Below, in pieces: positions 1-12,307 of a stretch of DNA of 60,000 nt; position 1 is the first letter of the stretch; each line of letters starts with the position of its first letter. This stretch comes from Membranipora membranacea (lineage: Eukaryota; Bryozoa; Gymnolaemata; Cheilostomatida; Membraniporidae). The notes under the pieces were generated by a model, which did not search any database, was not told the origin of the DNA, and saw only the letters and a list, made by a program, of their open reading frames with translations. Both the position numbers and the translations under genes were made by a program. Location of the stretch: NCBI GenBank assembly GCA_914767715.1, contig OU612068.1:27840001-27900000 (forward strand). The letters run 5' to 3'.

Positions 1-14
1 GAACTAGGGTCAAA

Positions 15-135
15 ACTAGTGCTCAGACTTCAAATCAAAAGGAGTTACTGGTGTTCGCTTCAAGCTCTCCCTCGGATTGATAGCGAACGCTAGTAACTCC
101 ACAAATTTGAAGTCTGGGCACTTAGACTAGCTCAA
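15..135. mobile_element. Hairpin MITE, diverged copy
   Basis: Imperfect palindrome. AGTGCTCAGACTTCAAAT on the left is answered on the right by TTTGAAGTCTGGGCACTTAG, with GGAGTTACTGG / CTAGTAACTCC inside. It belongs to the same family as the elements at 340-437, 1645-1728 and 2943-3055 but is more diverged. Confidence 0.65.
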
Positions 136-3100
136 AGGCTTGAATGAGCTGGATAATGAAATAGGTGATATTCCATCTGTTGGTGTGTAACAATCTCTAA
201 TTTGCTGTGTGACAACGACATACATACCACTAGGTACCTTGCTGATTTACGAATAGCGTCATAGGCCTTGTACACGAGAGTTGTCTTTGATTGACATGCA
301 TGAATTGAAGCTTTCAATATCAAGTATCAAGTGAACTAGTCTGAATGCTCAGACTACAAGGCGGATGGAGTTTCTGGAGCCAACTATGAAACTCCACAAG
401 CGCCACAAACTCCCTCCATCTTGGAATCTGATCCGACTGTAATTAGTATCAATTTTATTTATTGATGGTCATACCTGCAAGTCTAGAGGTATGTTGGTAT
501 CGCCTTGACTGCTTCCGTTGTAAAACCTGTTCCATATCAACCTTTGGCTTAGGTGTCTGGGCAACACATTCGTTTGGATGATAGTTTCCAGGAGTCCGCA
601 GCCATACTTAAAACTGCCATTTCCCTTGAAGATGATGTAGAAAAACCTAAAGATATTACAAAACACACATTGGTATGATAAAATTCAAATTGTTGACAAA
701 GATATGATTCGGAAACTTGAGTGCAGCCACCTGTAACTTTAGTATGGAGTTGTCATGAATGCGCACTGGTATTTATGATCTGATAAGTTGCGAGTGGATA
801 GGTCAGATGTCTTCGTTTCTAATCGAATGAAAAACACTCCGATTGAGTCAACTGGCCAAAAATTCATTCCGCAACATGATTGATCGCTGTTTATTATCAT
901 GGTAGTCAATGACCAAGAAATTTAATTGTGAGAAAAAGTGTGATTCATTGACTAGGCTGCTGCTGCAGTTTAGTGATTAATATCTCAGCTCAATTATGAT
1001 GATGATTTTCTTTATGTGTATATGAGAGTCTAGTTCACATGCTGTGAACCCTGCGTCTCCTCGTCTTATTACTGAATTGAACCTTTCGAAATTCAACCTT
1101 CATTTGCTAAACCTTGTTACTTGGCTATATTGTATCCTTACTTGTAGAGGAGCATGATCCGTTCACCATTTCCTACTTTAATGGCACGATTATGGATTGT
1201 CCGTAAAATCCCAAGGGTTATCACCGCACAAGTGTAGTTGTATATGCCATCTAAATCGTGAGATTCCTGGGCTATGTTGGGATGAAACTGAAGATGATGT
1301 TTCCTTAGATTCTTCTCACTAGCGTATTTCTTCTTACAGTGTCTGCATCTGTTAACATTAAAACAATGCTTAGCATGTACATGTATATGTACTAGAGTCT
1401 AGTTCTTGCACTTCCAGGTGTAGACAATCTGTGACGACCCGATTCAATGTCACAGACTCTCAGCTGCAAACAGCTCACAAAAACACTTGGAAAACAACCG
1501 GATAAACTGCACGATAAAGGCCCTTTTTTCATGAACACTACTCTTGATTGTTTGGGTTTTCTGAGTCTATGTATTTTGGCTAGGTTGTCAATGAAACCTC
1601 AACAAAATTAACATACAGTTTTGATATCTAAATCTGCGATGTACAAGTCTAAGTGCTCAGGATCCAAGGCTCAGGGCGTTAGTGGCGCCACTAACTCCCT
1701 GAGCCTTGGATCCTGAGCACTTAGACTAGCGATGCGCCTGCTTGCATCTGTACCTTAAATCAGATGTATCTGCTGCAGCAGGAATGGTGAGGTCCACATA
1801 TTCTTCAATGATCTTCTCTGCCACTTTCTGTATTAAATCCTCTGGAAACTCTTTGCTATCGGTGAGAAGTGATGAGGCACTTACATCTAGCTCCTTGGCA
1901 GCAACTGAAACAATGCATAATCAATGGTTCAATATAATGACATCTACGAGAATGACATAGTCAGTAAATGCTCTGTAAATGCCATAGAGTGAGCGCTCAG
2001 AAGGAGGTAGTTGTGACGCCCTAGCAGTCTGAGCTATAATATGGAAACATGTTGTTCAGCTGAATGTCTGGTCATATTTTTTGAATGTTGCATTGTTGAG
2101 TATGAGCTAGTCAAGATTCGCATCCCCTTCATCACTTCTCAAAACTCACCTGTGATAATGTAAGACTTGAATACTTTATCAAAAAGTGCTGCGCAGTCGT
2201 AATATCTGGATGTAGGATCGGATGTGACGTTCTTCGCATTGATGAAGTTTTTGGCGTGATTCAGCGTCCCAATTGAATGTCCAGAGTCTGTCTGTAAAAT
2301 AATAAAAAGTCTCTGTAGACCTTCATCAATGATTGTCCAATGGGTCCACCTTAGCATGCAAGGGTTTTGCTCAGAATTCTGATATTACTGCGGCTCACAG
2401 TTTCTCTTAGTCTTAAGATCTCAGACTCCAAGGCGCATGAAGTTGGTCTAATATCCGATATCCATTATCCGATCAGTAGTTTGCATTGATGTACACTGAT
2501 ACAACTGAACTAAAAGTAGAGTTAGTTGATGATATCTTTGAAACTGGTTGCACTGATATTACATGTACATTTGATTACATGGTAGTTAGGACATGAATAA
2601 TAGAAATGGACTGTTTTGAAAAGCGACTCCGCTAACTCAGTGTGTAATTTAACAGCCCAATTTACAAAAAAAGAACCTAAGTTGTATCTAACAGTTATCT
2701 AATTTTAGCTGCGGTCAATACCTTTGTTTCACCGGTGCTTAGATGGTGCTAAGCTGGTACTTAGCTTGAGCTAGTGCTGTGCTGACAGGGGACCTTAGAT
2801 GACATGGCCTTGGCCTTCTAGTATACATGAAAGCGAAGGCATGTCACTCAAAACATGCCAGGAGGTACATGGGTCAGAGGATTCAGGCTAAGATGACACC
2901 AAAGAAGAAAGTTCAATGAGAAGGCAACACTGGTGCAGCTCTAGTCTAAGTGCTCAGACTCCAAGGTGCAGGGAGTTACTGGCGCCAGCTATCAGAGAGG
3001 AGTTGGAGCTGGCACCAGTAACTCCCTGCGCCTTGGAGTCTGAGCACTTAGACTAGTGCAGCTCTAAAAAATTTAGCACTTAGTTAGCCCTTAATAAGCA

Positions 3101-6069
3101 CATCAGTGTAAACAAGACTAATAATTATTTTACTCACATGGAAGAGCACTTTATATGCTAGTTTAAGAAAATTCATCTGTACATGAAAATCAGCACAAGC
3201 CATTACGAGGCCTTCAAGTCTATCTACTGGAAACTCTCCATCACATTGAGAACTTATTACTTGCTGTCCGCGCTCGAATGACAAGTAGTCTCCTACAACA
3301 ATCAATATTATTTATTTATTTATAGAGGTTTTCTCAGAAGTGTACAAATAACAAAAATAATTCTATTATAGGTAACTTGTTGACCTCTGAAAACAGCAAA
3401 AAATCATATTATGCTTACTACCAAAGTTAAACACAGAGTTACCCTATAGGAGTTTAATTTAGCTAGAGTTTAATTTCGGGACCTGGTACTAAATTTCACT
3501 AGTAATAAATTTCGCTAGTAGGCTTACTAGTGAAAATTAAAAAAAAATGTCCAAGCTGGGATTCGAACACAGGGCATAAAATCTCCATCTGATTGCAAGG
3601 CAGACAGTTAGACCACTACACCACGCTGGCTTGCATGGTTGGGTAGGGTGTATTCCTGTATAACAGTACATTGTTTATGAAACTATGGTGAGTGAGTTTA
3701 ATCTAAGATACACTAAATTTCCCAACCTAAGCAACAATGTGAAAAGCGAATCCTAAATGCTGGAAAATTAAACTCCTATAGGGTAATTATAATTAATAAC
3801 ATGTGGCAATATTAGTGCCATCAACAAAACCATCAGCAACTCCATAACACCCATTTGCACCAACGCTTAAATCATCAACGAAAAGATTGCAACTCTACAT
3901 TTGCTGTATTGGCCACAGGCCTTTCTAATACTAATGCCAAGCTGAGAGTTGAAGCGCCTGAAGCAACCCATATATATATATATTATATTAAAAAATCGTA
4001 CCAGTTAGTAAGAAACCTACCAATACAGAGCTTGTGCTGTAGAGTGTCACCCTCTCCGACATCTACCAATGCGTGGTATTGCTGAAGACATACAAGAAGT
4101 TCTTCTTTAACGTTCTCGTTCTGCATGAGAACTCCGAGGTTGACCTGCAATAACAATATAAAATGATGTCTGAGTAAGGAAAGAAAGCAACCTTGAAGTC
4201 CGTTTCAACGTTATCCTCATGCTGATGAACAGTTGGTAGTGCGGAGCGATATCACATCGGTCCAGATTCGCTAAAATTTTATGATCACCAGTAGAGTAGA
4301 GTGATATGATTCTGCAATAGATTTCCGTTTATAAAAAAATAACTTTCAATGTGAATTGGACTGTATCGTAAACTCTTACATACAGTATATCAAGGCGTTG
4401 AACGTTTAACAAATTTGGAGAGGCTCAGAGTATAAGTGCTCAGTCCTGCAGTCTGATGTTTAGAATAGGAACAGCCTCTATCGGCTAAAATTGCTTAGAG
4501 GGGACTCTATGGGAACGTTGAGGGCAGGGGTTTGAATGGGAACAGGCGTTTGAAAGGAGTATAATGCACATCATACAACAATTAATTAACGATTAATCGA
4601 GAATAAGGGATCGGAGTTCTAATATGGAATGCGAAAAACACATGTTGGAAATGGCATTCAATCTGAAGATCAACATAGGTCTGAAATTCGGTAGATGAGA
4701 TGAGTATCAACCTAAAAATCATTTTGAAACTGCGTAAAATACTAAGTTTTGCAAATACATTGCCATAAAAGATTGATAATCAAGGAAGTTTGAAGTTACT
4801 GCAAAACCGAATAAATCGAAATATTGCCCTTTAGAATATCTTTCAAAAATATGTTATCATGCAGCATTAGCTTCAATTGCTGTGAACTGAATGTTTACTT
4901 TTATGTTCTATATTTAATAAGTACCATTGGGGTAGGCTTTTTCATGAGATGAGAGTATTGATGTTCTTCTGGCTCGAGAGTTAGAGACGATATTCCTGGG
5001 CATTCTTGTTGCAGGATTCTCTTGACGTAATCGACCATGAGCCGTCGAAGTTGCTGCTCATCTTCAGCTTTAGCAATTACATCACCTGGTTTTATACTGT
5101 CTATCGGTATAGCTGGAGGTTTTTTTTCTGGAACTTTTACACGTTCCTGCACCGCCATGGCTTGCACCATGTGGTGCATCTTATTCGATACCTTAGCCGA
5201 CTCTCTGCGAGGACGTGTTAAAATGTCAACGTTATCAAAGACGATACTGTATTCAATTCCCTCAGCGGTCCACTTTCCAAGATCAAAAAGGTGTCGTTTT
5301 CCAAGCGCATTAATTTTAGGAAGTATAGATTGATGGGTCGTACAGTCATATAGTTTTGCCAGTCGATTCATGGAGGCATCTTTCATGCCTCCATCTGTGA
5401 ACATGAGCGAGTAATAAGTCCGCACAGCTGAAAGTTTGTTACTATACACACCTAAGCACTTGGCGATTATGGTTGTTATTGCTGGAATCAATGAGTTGTT
5501 TGTTTTGCTCAGATTACTGTTGTTGGGGCGTAAACACGCAGCACTGATTATTCCGGTGAGATGGGGGAGCCGATCTTGAAATTCTTCCCAGCATCCCTAC
5601 AAATGATTTGGCACAATAAAGTCTTTACAGTCATGTAGAATTGTATCGGGAGACAAATCTGCTCAGATGCTCAAACTGATATCTGATAATCAAAAATAGT
5701 GGTAAATTACTGCACTAAAATAAAACATATAGCCCCTGTACAGTTTTAGTACTAGAACTTGGCTCGGTGTAGTGTTAGTGGCACTTTATCATCAAAGTAA
5801 TATTGCATCGTGAATATGTGAGAGTTCTATTGCCAGCCGAATCAACTCACCTTGAAACTAAAGGATTCCATGTCAATGGCGGATGACCTGCGCATTACAC
5901 TATCCTTATATCTGCAATAGTCATCAACCTCCCTGTGGAGGAGTGTAGCGGTATAGTTCAACACGGCCTCTCGGATGGGAAACATCCTCCTCCGCTCCAT
6001 ACAACCAAGGAAATCGAGGTCATGTTTCCTTATTTTAGAAATAACTATTGCTTCTGAGGAAGAAAGTTT
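132..6069 (-). CDS. DUF6589-family protein with C2H2 zinc finger (partial, multi-exon)
   Basis: Function unknown. I recognise the family from family-like blocks: VFDNVD followed by a basic stretch and SNKMHHMV; GDYLSFERG followed by DRLEGLVMACADFH; and NIPLDLQ. Exons, 5' to 3' on the minus strand: 5851-6069, 4925-5596, 4021-4144, 3138-3292, 2150-2291, 1754-1904, 1142-1348, 475-646. All have AG/GT borders and phases agree across every junction, giving about 614 residues without a stop. The 1754/1348 junction creates a C-X2-C-X12-H-X4-H zinc finger. A further exon at about 132-323 (LKASIHACQS...) fits the family but its acceptor is unclear, perhaps because a hairpin element lies beside it. The 5' end is not found (5851-6069 starts at an acceptor) and the 3' end is off the window. 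Introns carry elements at 340-437, 1645-1728, 2943-3055 and 3439-3786. The conserved acidic motifs could mean a transposase ancestry; that is inference. Confidence 0.8.
340..437. mobile_element. Hairpin MITE, diverged copy
   Basis: Starts AGTCTGAATGCTCAGACTAC and returns as CTCCATCTTGGAATCTG; GGAGTTTCTGGAG pairs with the later AACTCC. It lies in the intron between the 475-646 exon and the presumed next exon of the DUF6589 gene, and may have disturbed the acceptor of that exon. Confidence 0.6.
1645..1728. mobile_element. Hairpin MITE with 9-bp target duplication
   Basis: Almost perfect 84-bp palindrome (AAGTCTAAGTGCTCAGGATC ... GATCCTGAGCACTTAGACTA) folding on GGCGCC. It is flanked by GCGATGTAC (1636-1644) and GCGATGCGC (1729-1737), a 9-bp direct repeat with 7 matches. 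A 9-bp duplication is typical of Mutator-like (MULE) transposition. It ends 25 bp from the 5' splice site of the 1754-1904 exon. Confidence 0.8.
2943..3055. mobile_element. Hairpin MITE with 10-bp target duplication
   Basis: A 113-bp palindrome, AGTCTAAGTGCTCAGACTCC ... GGAGTCTGAGCACTTAGACT, with arms of about 50 bp and a short loop around 2990-3000. Exact direct repeats GTGCAGCTCT flank it at 2933-2942 and 3056-3065. Best preserved copy of the family in the window. It lies in an intron of the DUF6589 gene. The direct repeat shows insertion as a discrete unit. Confidence 0.85.
3439..3786. mobile_element. TIR element (MITE) carrying a tRNA-like segment
   Basis: Inverted ends of about 22 bp: TTACCCTATAGGAGTTTAAT on the left and ATTAAACTCCTATAGGGTAA on the right, 348 bp apart. 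The interior holds a tRNA-like sequence on the minus strand (3549-3630). It lies in an intron of the DUF6589 gene. An element with related ends (CCCATAGAGGAGTGAA ... TACTCCTCTAGGGTA) is at 50016-50200. No clear target duplication was found. Confidence 0.7.
3549..3630 (-). repeat. tRNA-like sequence (SINE-type head) inside TIR element
   Basis: The minus strand reads a tRNA-like order: GTGGTGTAGTGGTC resembles the pol III A box, an anticodon-like arm GTCTG...CAGAT follows, then TGTTCGAATCCC as the B box. The acceptor stem pairs poorly and the anticodon loop is too long, so this is read as tRNA-derived repeat DNA, not a working tRNA gene. Confidence 0.6.
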
Positions 6070-6136
6070 CTGAAAAACAAAAGGGTCAGTTGCGAGCTTT
6101 AGGTTATGAGCCTCTCAAGAATAACATTAATTAGGA

Positions 6137-6197
6137 GAGGAGTTTGATAGCTTGCGCAAGTAACTCCCTGCGCCTTGGAGTCTGAGCACTTAGACTA
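6137..6197. mobile_element. Half copy of the hairpin MITE
   Basis: Right arm only: AAGTAACTCCCTGCGCCTTG then GAGTCTGAGCACTTAGACTA, matching the right arm of 2943-3055. The left arm is missing. Short traces of the same family also occur at 1990-2030, 2418-2440 and 4435-4462. Confidence 0.7.
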
Positions 6198-7558
6198 CTG
6201 TATGTTGTATCTCTGCTCACAACATATTTTTGTATATCTAGATGAGTAGTTACAAGCTGAAACAAAATTATCATGTACTACAACCTACTTACACTAGTAA
6301 TTAGCGAATTAATATCCACCACTTGTTTAACCTAATATTTAACTGAAAATTATAATAATTCTAATATGACCACTTCTAGTCAAATTTGGTATTGACTAAT
6401 CTACACATGGTTTCTAAAGTCTTGTTATTTGATATTGCTGTCATGACTGGAACTGAGAATGACTTGTCCAGTAGCGCTGATTCATGCATACTCGGACCTG
6501 ATCCAGCCCAGCCCTGAAAGATAGCCAAAAACTGACCTGATTTTGTGAATCCTTTCTAGCCCTAGTAGTCATATAAACTTTGCTGTCAACCGTCATTAGT
6601 CAATTAGTTAAAAGCACGGCTCTTCTACTTGAACAAGCCATGTAATATAGAACTCACAAACCCAGAGCTCTTACTCACAATTTTAGTTACAGCAAAGTGA
6701 GAAAGGACCATCATATGCTGGTCATCATAACAAAATCAGAAGTATTGATTGAACGATATACAACTTCAGCTGTTAGTCTCACTCATATGCTCACCAAATC
6801 AATGCATCATATTAGGGAAGTAGTTTGATTGTATCCAAGACAATTAAAATACGGTCACTGTCTGTTCAGCAATTAATATTCTAGTCTGTTTGGTATGCCA
6901 GTCCGGTCAGAAAAGAGATGAGAAACTTCATGAGTCTCATGACTCAAAATTAGTTTATATTTGATACAAAGATTGGATTCAGGAACCCATTTGCTTCCAC
7001 AGTCTGATAGTAAAAACTGTAGGCCTATCTAAGTGTTATTATTTATCTATTTATTATTTGGTTATCAATTGATTTTTTTCATTTCAGCAACAAATTAAAA
7101 TATTAGCGACAGGAAAGATTTAGATAACAAACAGTTTTTATTAGATGTTATACATATATGTGACATATAGTAATACATATCATATTATTAGATGTTCCTG
7201 AAAATTGTGACATATAGTAATATATTGTCATATTATCAGGTGTTCTCTGTATGACTGAGATACATTATCATGTTGTTCAGATGATAAAGTCCTTCTGTGT
7301 GAAGTCTACTCTACATCCTGCAAATTATAATATGAAAATATTATTGTTGAGTTCCTGTCATATGCGTCAGCTATGACTTGATCAGCAAATAAAATTGATA
7401 TCTTTATTATACACATTTTCTGTTGTAGAAGGTTTTGGTATTGATTTCTTTATCAAGTAAAACGCCCAAAACAAAACTGGAGCAGATAAAACTGACTTTT
7501 GTCATGATTGAGAGACAACCTTCTTTACAAATTACACTCAACAAAAGCATAGAAAATT
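6198..7558. other. Intergenic, no convincing gene
   Basis: AT-rich. A direct tandem duplication of about 55 bp lies at 7143-7250 (shared core GTGACATATAGTAATA). On the minus strand an open stretch at about 6375-6505 follows a good acceptor (CTATCTTTCAG) and could be an upstream exon of the DUF6589 gene, but no donor of the right phase is visible. Confidence 0.5.
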
Positions 7559-9257
7559 TTATCGGTGAAGAGTAAAAATATAATCATTATGGGAAGCCGA
7601 GTTGCATTGTAAGGTTTGGTTACTACATACCTTAAATATGAAATCCAAGTTGGAACAGGTACTAGGTAAGTTACAACAGAAGAACTTGGCCGCATTGAGG
7701 GCTGTGTTATCTCCAGTTCTGCGGTTTTGAACTGCCTGTACCTGTGTAGATATTCCACATATAGCTGTATTACTTGGACACGCTCTGTAGGATCCCCACG
7801 TACCGACAGATTGTCCCTGACCGTTGAGGGTCTGTTTCAGGCTGGTCTTAGCTAAATGTCTACATCTGAAGCTAAAATCTGTAGCTGTAAAAAGGGAGAA
7901 AAATACATTAGACGTTAGTTTTAGAAATCAAGTCATTTAGTTATCATGCTGCAGACAATCAGTAGCTTTACTCTACATTAAACTGGTAATTACTAAGGTT
8001 ATCCAATGTGTTTTGAAATTGAAACTAGAAAAAATGTAGCTTATAATTTGTCTATTAAACATTTGGAAAGGAAGTGCTCTGTTCTCACTTTTTCTGAGCA
8101 GAGAAATGAATATGGTGTGAGGACAACAACCTAATGAGTGTTCATTTACAGTGAACACAAAATATAAAATAAAATAAGGGCTGCCGGTAACAAACCTCCA
8201 TAGTTGTCAACTCCATCTACATGTGCCTGTGATCTAACCCGAGCTCCAATCATAACATAGCCATGTGGGCAAGGGTTGGGTGTGGTCAACTCCCCCCAGT
8301 TTCCTTGTGCAGAGAATATCCATTTGTTGTTTCCATATGACCCTTCGCATAAAGGAGCACTATAAAACCCAGACAGAATTTAAATCACTTGTTTGAAAGA
8401 TGTGACAGATGCAACAATTGTGACAGAAGTGTCACCAGATACAATTGTGATAAAAGTGGTGTATCATGTATAGATTTGATCAAAGCGCAGAACCATATTA
8501 TTATGTTATGGAATCATCTGATATTTGTTGGGTATTCGAATATATCTAATGAATATATTCTAGATCTAATATAGAAGATACGGATACTTTGTACCAAATT
8601 TATATAATAATCAGCGTACTGATCTAAATGGACTTTTTTCTCGCAACTCTACTCTACGAGGCGACAGCAGTCAATTTGGCTTCAATGCAGCCGCAGGGAA
8701 TTTTTTTGCAATATCTATGTCAAATTATGCAAATCCATGCTGTTGAGCATAATATCTAATATGAAATATAGATCTGTTATTGGTATAGGATTATGATTGA
8801 AATCTGGTCGAAAAGAGACGTTTTCACACATTTTTTAAACACAGAATTTCGTGGGAACTGTGTTCTTAGAGTTCCCCCTGAATATTTATTCGTGGGAACT
8901 CCGTGCCCATTAGTTCTCACTCATTTCTAACACTGATAATAATGATATGATATGAATAAAAATGGATATATGGGTCTTAGTCTAACTTGTTACTAACCTG
9001 CACTTTATCCCCACTGAGTTCACTCCTGAATTATCCTCGTCACAAGCATTTTGACCAGGAATGTCGACCTTCATCCTAAACTCATGAGCAAACGTACCCT
9101 CAGGACACCATTCATCGGCCCCCCACTCTCCCATGTTTGTGCTAGTGTAAGGCCATATAGTAGAGTCGTAGTCATCTCTGCTCCATACAGCCTCAGCCTC
9201 AGCCTGAGCATCACAGCATGCGAATAATAGGAAAGTAACTAGTACACTCCCAAACAT
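7559..9257 (-). CDS. VMO1-like: Vitelline membrane outer layer protein 1 (VMO-I) homologue, secreted
   Basis: Three exons: 8998-9257, 8196-8359 and 7559-7884, with consensus splice sites and matching phases (2, then 1). The start is the ATG at 9257 (MFGSVLVTFLLFACCDAQ), an evident signal peptide of about 18-20 residues. The mature part has three VMO-I-type repeats, one per beta-prism sheet: MGEWGADEWCPEGTF ... VGIKCR; GNWGELTTPNPCPHGY ... FSFRCR; and GTWGSYRACPSNTAICG ... NTALNAAKFFCC. These show the WG..(x)CP.G and L/F-N-x-x-x-F/R-x-C pattern, and even cysteine use suggests disulfides. In vertebrates the family forms egg envelope outer layers; in invertebrates the role is open, and an extracellular carbohydrate-binding or protective role is inference. 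The tail is uncertain: an AAG/GTATGT donor at 7631/7630 would replace the last 23 residues with an unseen exon; otherwise the stop is TAA at 7559-7561. Confidence 0.88.
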
Positions 9258-10788
9258 TCTTATCACCTGTCTATCAAAAAGAGATATATAATCAAACTCT
9301 TATAGTTTACAGTGAAAAGAATTAGGAATCTGACGAGTGCAAATAGCGAACTACAACTCATCATTGATCAACATGTCACCGAAGTAACATGTCATCATTA
9401 GCTGAGGGTCATGTCAGCAATCACTACTGAATCAATTTTTTGTTCCTCTTCACCACTCAACTCCATCAGGATGACCGAATGATTATCAAGTGTAAGCTTC
9501 AAGTTATCTAAATGAAATACAAACATTTTACCTAGTTTGATCACTGAGTTATATTTACTTAGTTTGATCACTCAGATGCAATGTTGAAATGTTCAGGAGC
9601 TGCTATATTTATACACTTTTTTTAGCTATCTCATCATCTGATTAATCAGCTTGCTGACCAATGATAGACTGTGGATTCTGTTGGCTGACCAATCACGACT
9701 GCCTGTTGTTTTGGATATATAGTTGATGATGATGAACCCACATAATGTAATAAAGTCTGAGCTACATGAATTAATCATCATTGCTCGATTGCTCCAAGGG
9801 CCGTTGTTTGCCACATAATTCACCAGGACAGCATTTCACTATGAGAACATCGCCAAAACGTAAAATATTAATTTGCTGTATACTTATAACTAAACTATAA
9901 ACTATAACTAATCTTTAAGGGTTAGGTCAGTGGTATTTAGAAAGTAAAACGTTATATAACACAATTGTAATAAATCCCAACAGTGCAGAATCAGCCTCCC
10001 ACATTCAATAGGTACTCCTTTCCGATCCCCCTGAATAGCAATGCAAGTTTTAATTTGAATGTAACAAAAGATTTGCCTACAAATTCTAGTACCTCTACAA
10101 TATTCAGTCTCGCCCAGTTTCTCAAAACCTGCTAATACAAACTTCTTATATATTGTTTGGTGGATCACCAAAATAGCGTTGTTTTTAAACTTGATAAAGA
10201 AAATCGCTTTTGTTGTTACTTAATTAAAACCGTTCAAGATCATGATCGATAAGATTGCACCAAATGACTACTAACTAATCATACAACTAATCCTTAAAGG
10301 AACCAGTACCAGTATCCTACACATTTTAGATATTACATAATGAGTGTATCATTTTTTTCCTGTTTTCTGTCAATGGGTAGACAACAGATACAATCATTAA
10401 TGTCGGATTAATTTTGTTATGCTTAAGGCTGAATTTTGTTCCTCTAAATATCGATATCAATGACTTGTTCATTGGACTTCCTGACCAAGATTGATTGGTT
10501 GTTCAGGTTTTAATCTTTTACCGAAGAGCTCAGCAAGCATTTTTGACCACAAGTTTGCAGGCACCATTTGATTTGCGTGCTACCATAGGTTAAATACAAG
10601 TTTTAGCTTGTTTTTTTTTGTACAGCATGCAGTCAAAATGACCCGTGTTGTGGCTGGATACCTTTTTTTTAAGTTATCACCTGTTTAAGTGCTTTAGATA
10701 ATTCCAGTACACCAGGGAAAGGGTATAGGGTCACTAACAGACAAGCCACCTGAGCTTAAGGGGGCCTGTTGTATAGGTCGGTCAAATG
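9258..10788. other. Intergenic, no gene seen
   Basis: Upstream of the VMO-I gene. A short repeat of CCTAGTTTGATCACTGAGTT / CTTAGTTTGATCACTCAG lies at 9532-9573. No open frame here shows composition, splice sites or motifs that I can support. Confidence 0.4.
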
Positions 10789-11354
10789 AGGCTTAGTCTG
10801 TGAAAAGAGAAATACAAAGATTCCCGCAGAAACTAGCTATACCATAATTCAAAGGCACACGATTTGTAATGTGAAAGATAGTGACCAAGTCTATTGCCAT
10901 TTGCAATACTGTCAGGCTGACAATTTTCCAGTAAACACCATTTCTATCAAAAGCATGAATGTCATCATATGCCACTCTCATTGTCAGGCCAGAAAATATC
11001 CTCCGGGCATCATTCAAATGATCTGTAGGGATTGCTGCAGACATTGCATAAGTGGCAGGTGTACTTCTCAAATAATTTGTTTTTGTGTGAAGAATGCATG
11101 CCTGACTACCATTGATATGAATTTATGGATTAATGGTAAAATGCACAATATGGCTATTTGCAGAGAGATTTCATCAGTGTATAACTTCTGGCAACTTTAA
11201 CATTATGCATTGACTGATATCCCTGTAACAACCTTTAAAAACACCAGATAAAAGTTCCTGTAACAACCCTTAAAACTCAGGTAAAAGATAACAAGGGGTC
11301 AGCTCTAGCATTTCTGAATTTTTGTCAGGATGTAGAATAGATTGTCTCATAAAA

Positions 11355-11485
11355 CCCACAGTACCCACAATATCCTGTGAATCAGCCCCACAGTTTCCTG
11401 TGTACCAGCACCACAATATCCTGTGTATCAAGTCAACAATATCCTGTGCATTAGGCCCTCTCTTTCCTGTGTATAAGGCCCACAC
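11355..11485. repeat. Minisatellite, about 23-bp unit
   Basis: Five to six units of the form CCCACAATATCCTGTGTATC(A)AG with substitutions. A second array of the same unit is at 12885-13010, at the corresponding place of the neighbouring repeat copy, so the array was part of the ancestral repeat. Confidence 0.8.
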
Positions 11486-11832
11486 CCTTCAGTATGTAAT
11501 GATGTAGATTTGAAAACTCGCATCCAGCAGGAATTGTTAGATGGAATTGGTTTTACGTGTCTATATGTCAGGATGACTATTATCCAGTAAACACCATTTT
11601 TATCAAAAACATAAATATCATCCTATGGATGGATGGATGGATTTTATTACTATCACTTACAGCATTATTAAAAGAAAAAATGAGTCGCGAAATACAGTGT
11701 AATTGCTGGCACTTTGAATCAGCAAGAAAAAGCGAAGACACTTGGAATAAAAAATCAAATCTCTGTCTAAAAAAGTATTTCGTTTAAAATAAGAGTGTTA
11801 TGACGCAGAAAACAGTCTCTCCCCAGTGAGCT

Positions 11833-12180
11833 TCAATGTTTTACTGTACGGTATCTGCCAGATGGACATTTACTCAACAAATCATTGATGAAATGATCCT
11901 CATCATGAATATAGCGTAAGGCCAGTGTTCGTGTCTGATTGTCCATCATGGTATAAATGTCGGGATGTTCAATGCCTAACTTAATAGCGTCCTTGAAACT
12001 TTTACACAGGCGTTGCTTGTCAGCAGCATACAAGCTTTTAAAAACAATGGGTAAGCAATAGGAGTTTCGTGATACAATGCCACTCTCATTTTCAGGCCAG
12101 AAAATATTCTCCGAGCATCGTGCAAATAATTTGCAGCAATTGCTGCAGACTTGACATTAGTGGCAGATGTACTTCTCAAA
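11833..12180 (-). other. Possible exon(s) or gene relic of unknown family
   Basis: On the minus strand an open stretch reads RSTSATNVKSAAIAANYLHD ... (12179 to about 12050), followed after an AG (TTTTTAAAAG) by LYAADKQRLCKSFKDAIKLG ... ending at a stop at 11833. The first part has a clear relative at 10990-11071 (RSTPATYAMSAAIPTDHLND), so it belongs to the duplicated family. No known domain is recognised. It may be a terminal exon pair or a relic of a coding element. Confidence 0.3.
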
Positions 12181-12307
12181 TAATGTGTTATTGTGTTAAG
12201 AATGTATGCCTGACTACCATTGATATGAATTCATGGATTGGTGGTAAAATGCACAGCACGGCAATTTGTGGAGAAATCACATCAGTGCACATTTCTGGCA
12301 GCTTCAG

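Noticed and set aside
3549-3630. Functional tRNA gene
   Set aside because: The acceptor stem does not pair and the anticodon loop is too long; it lies inside a TIR element.
5006-5333. Plus-strand open frames opposite the DUF6589 exon
   Set aside because: Shadow frames of the 4925-5596 minus-strand exon.
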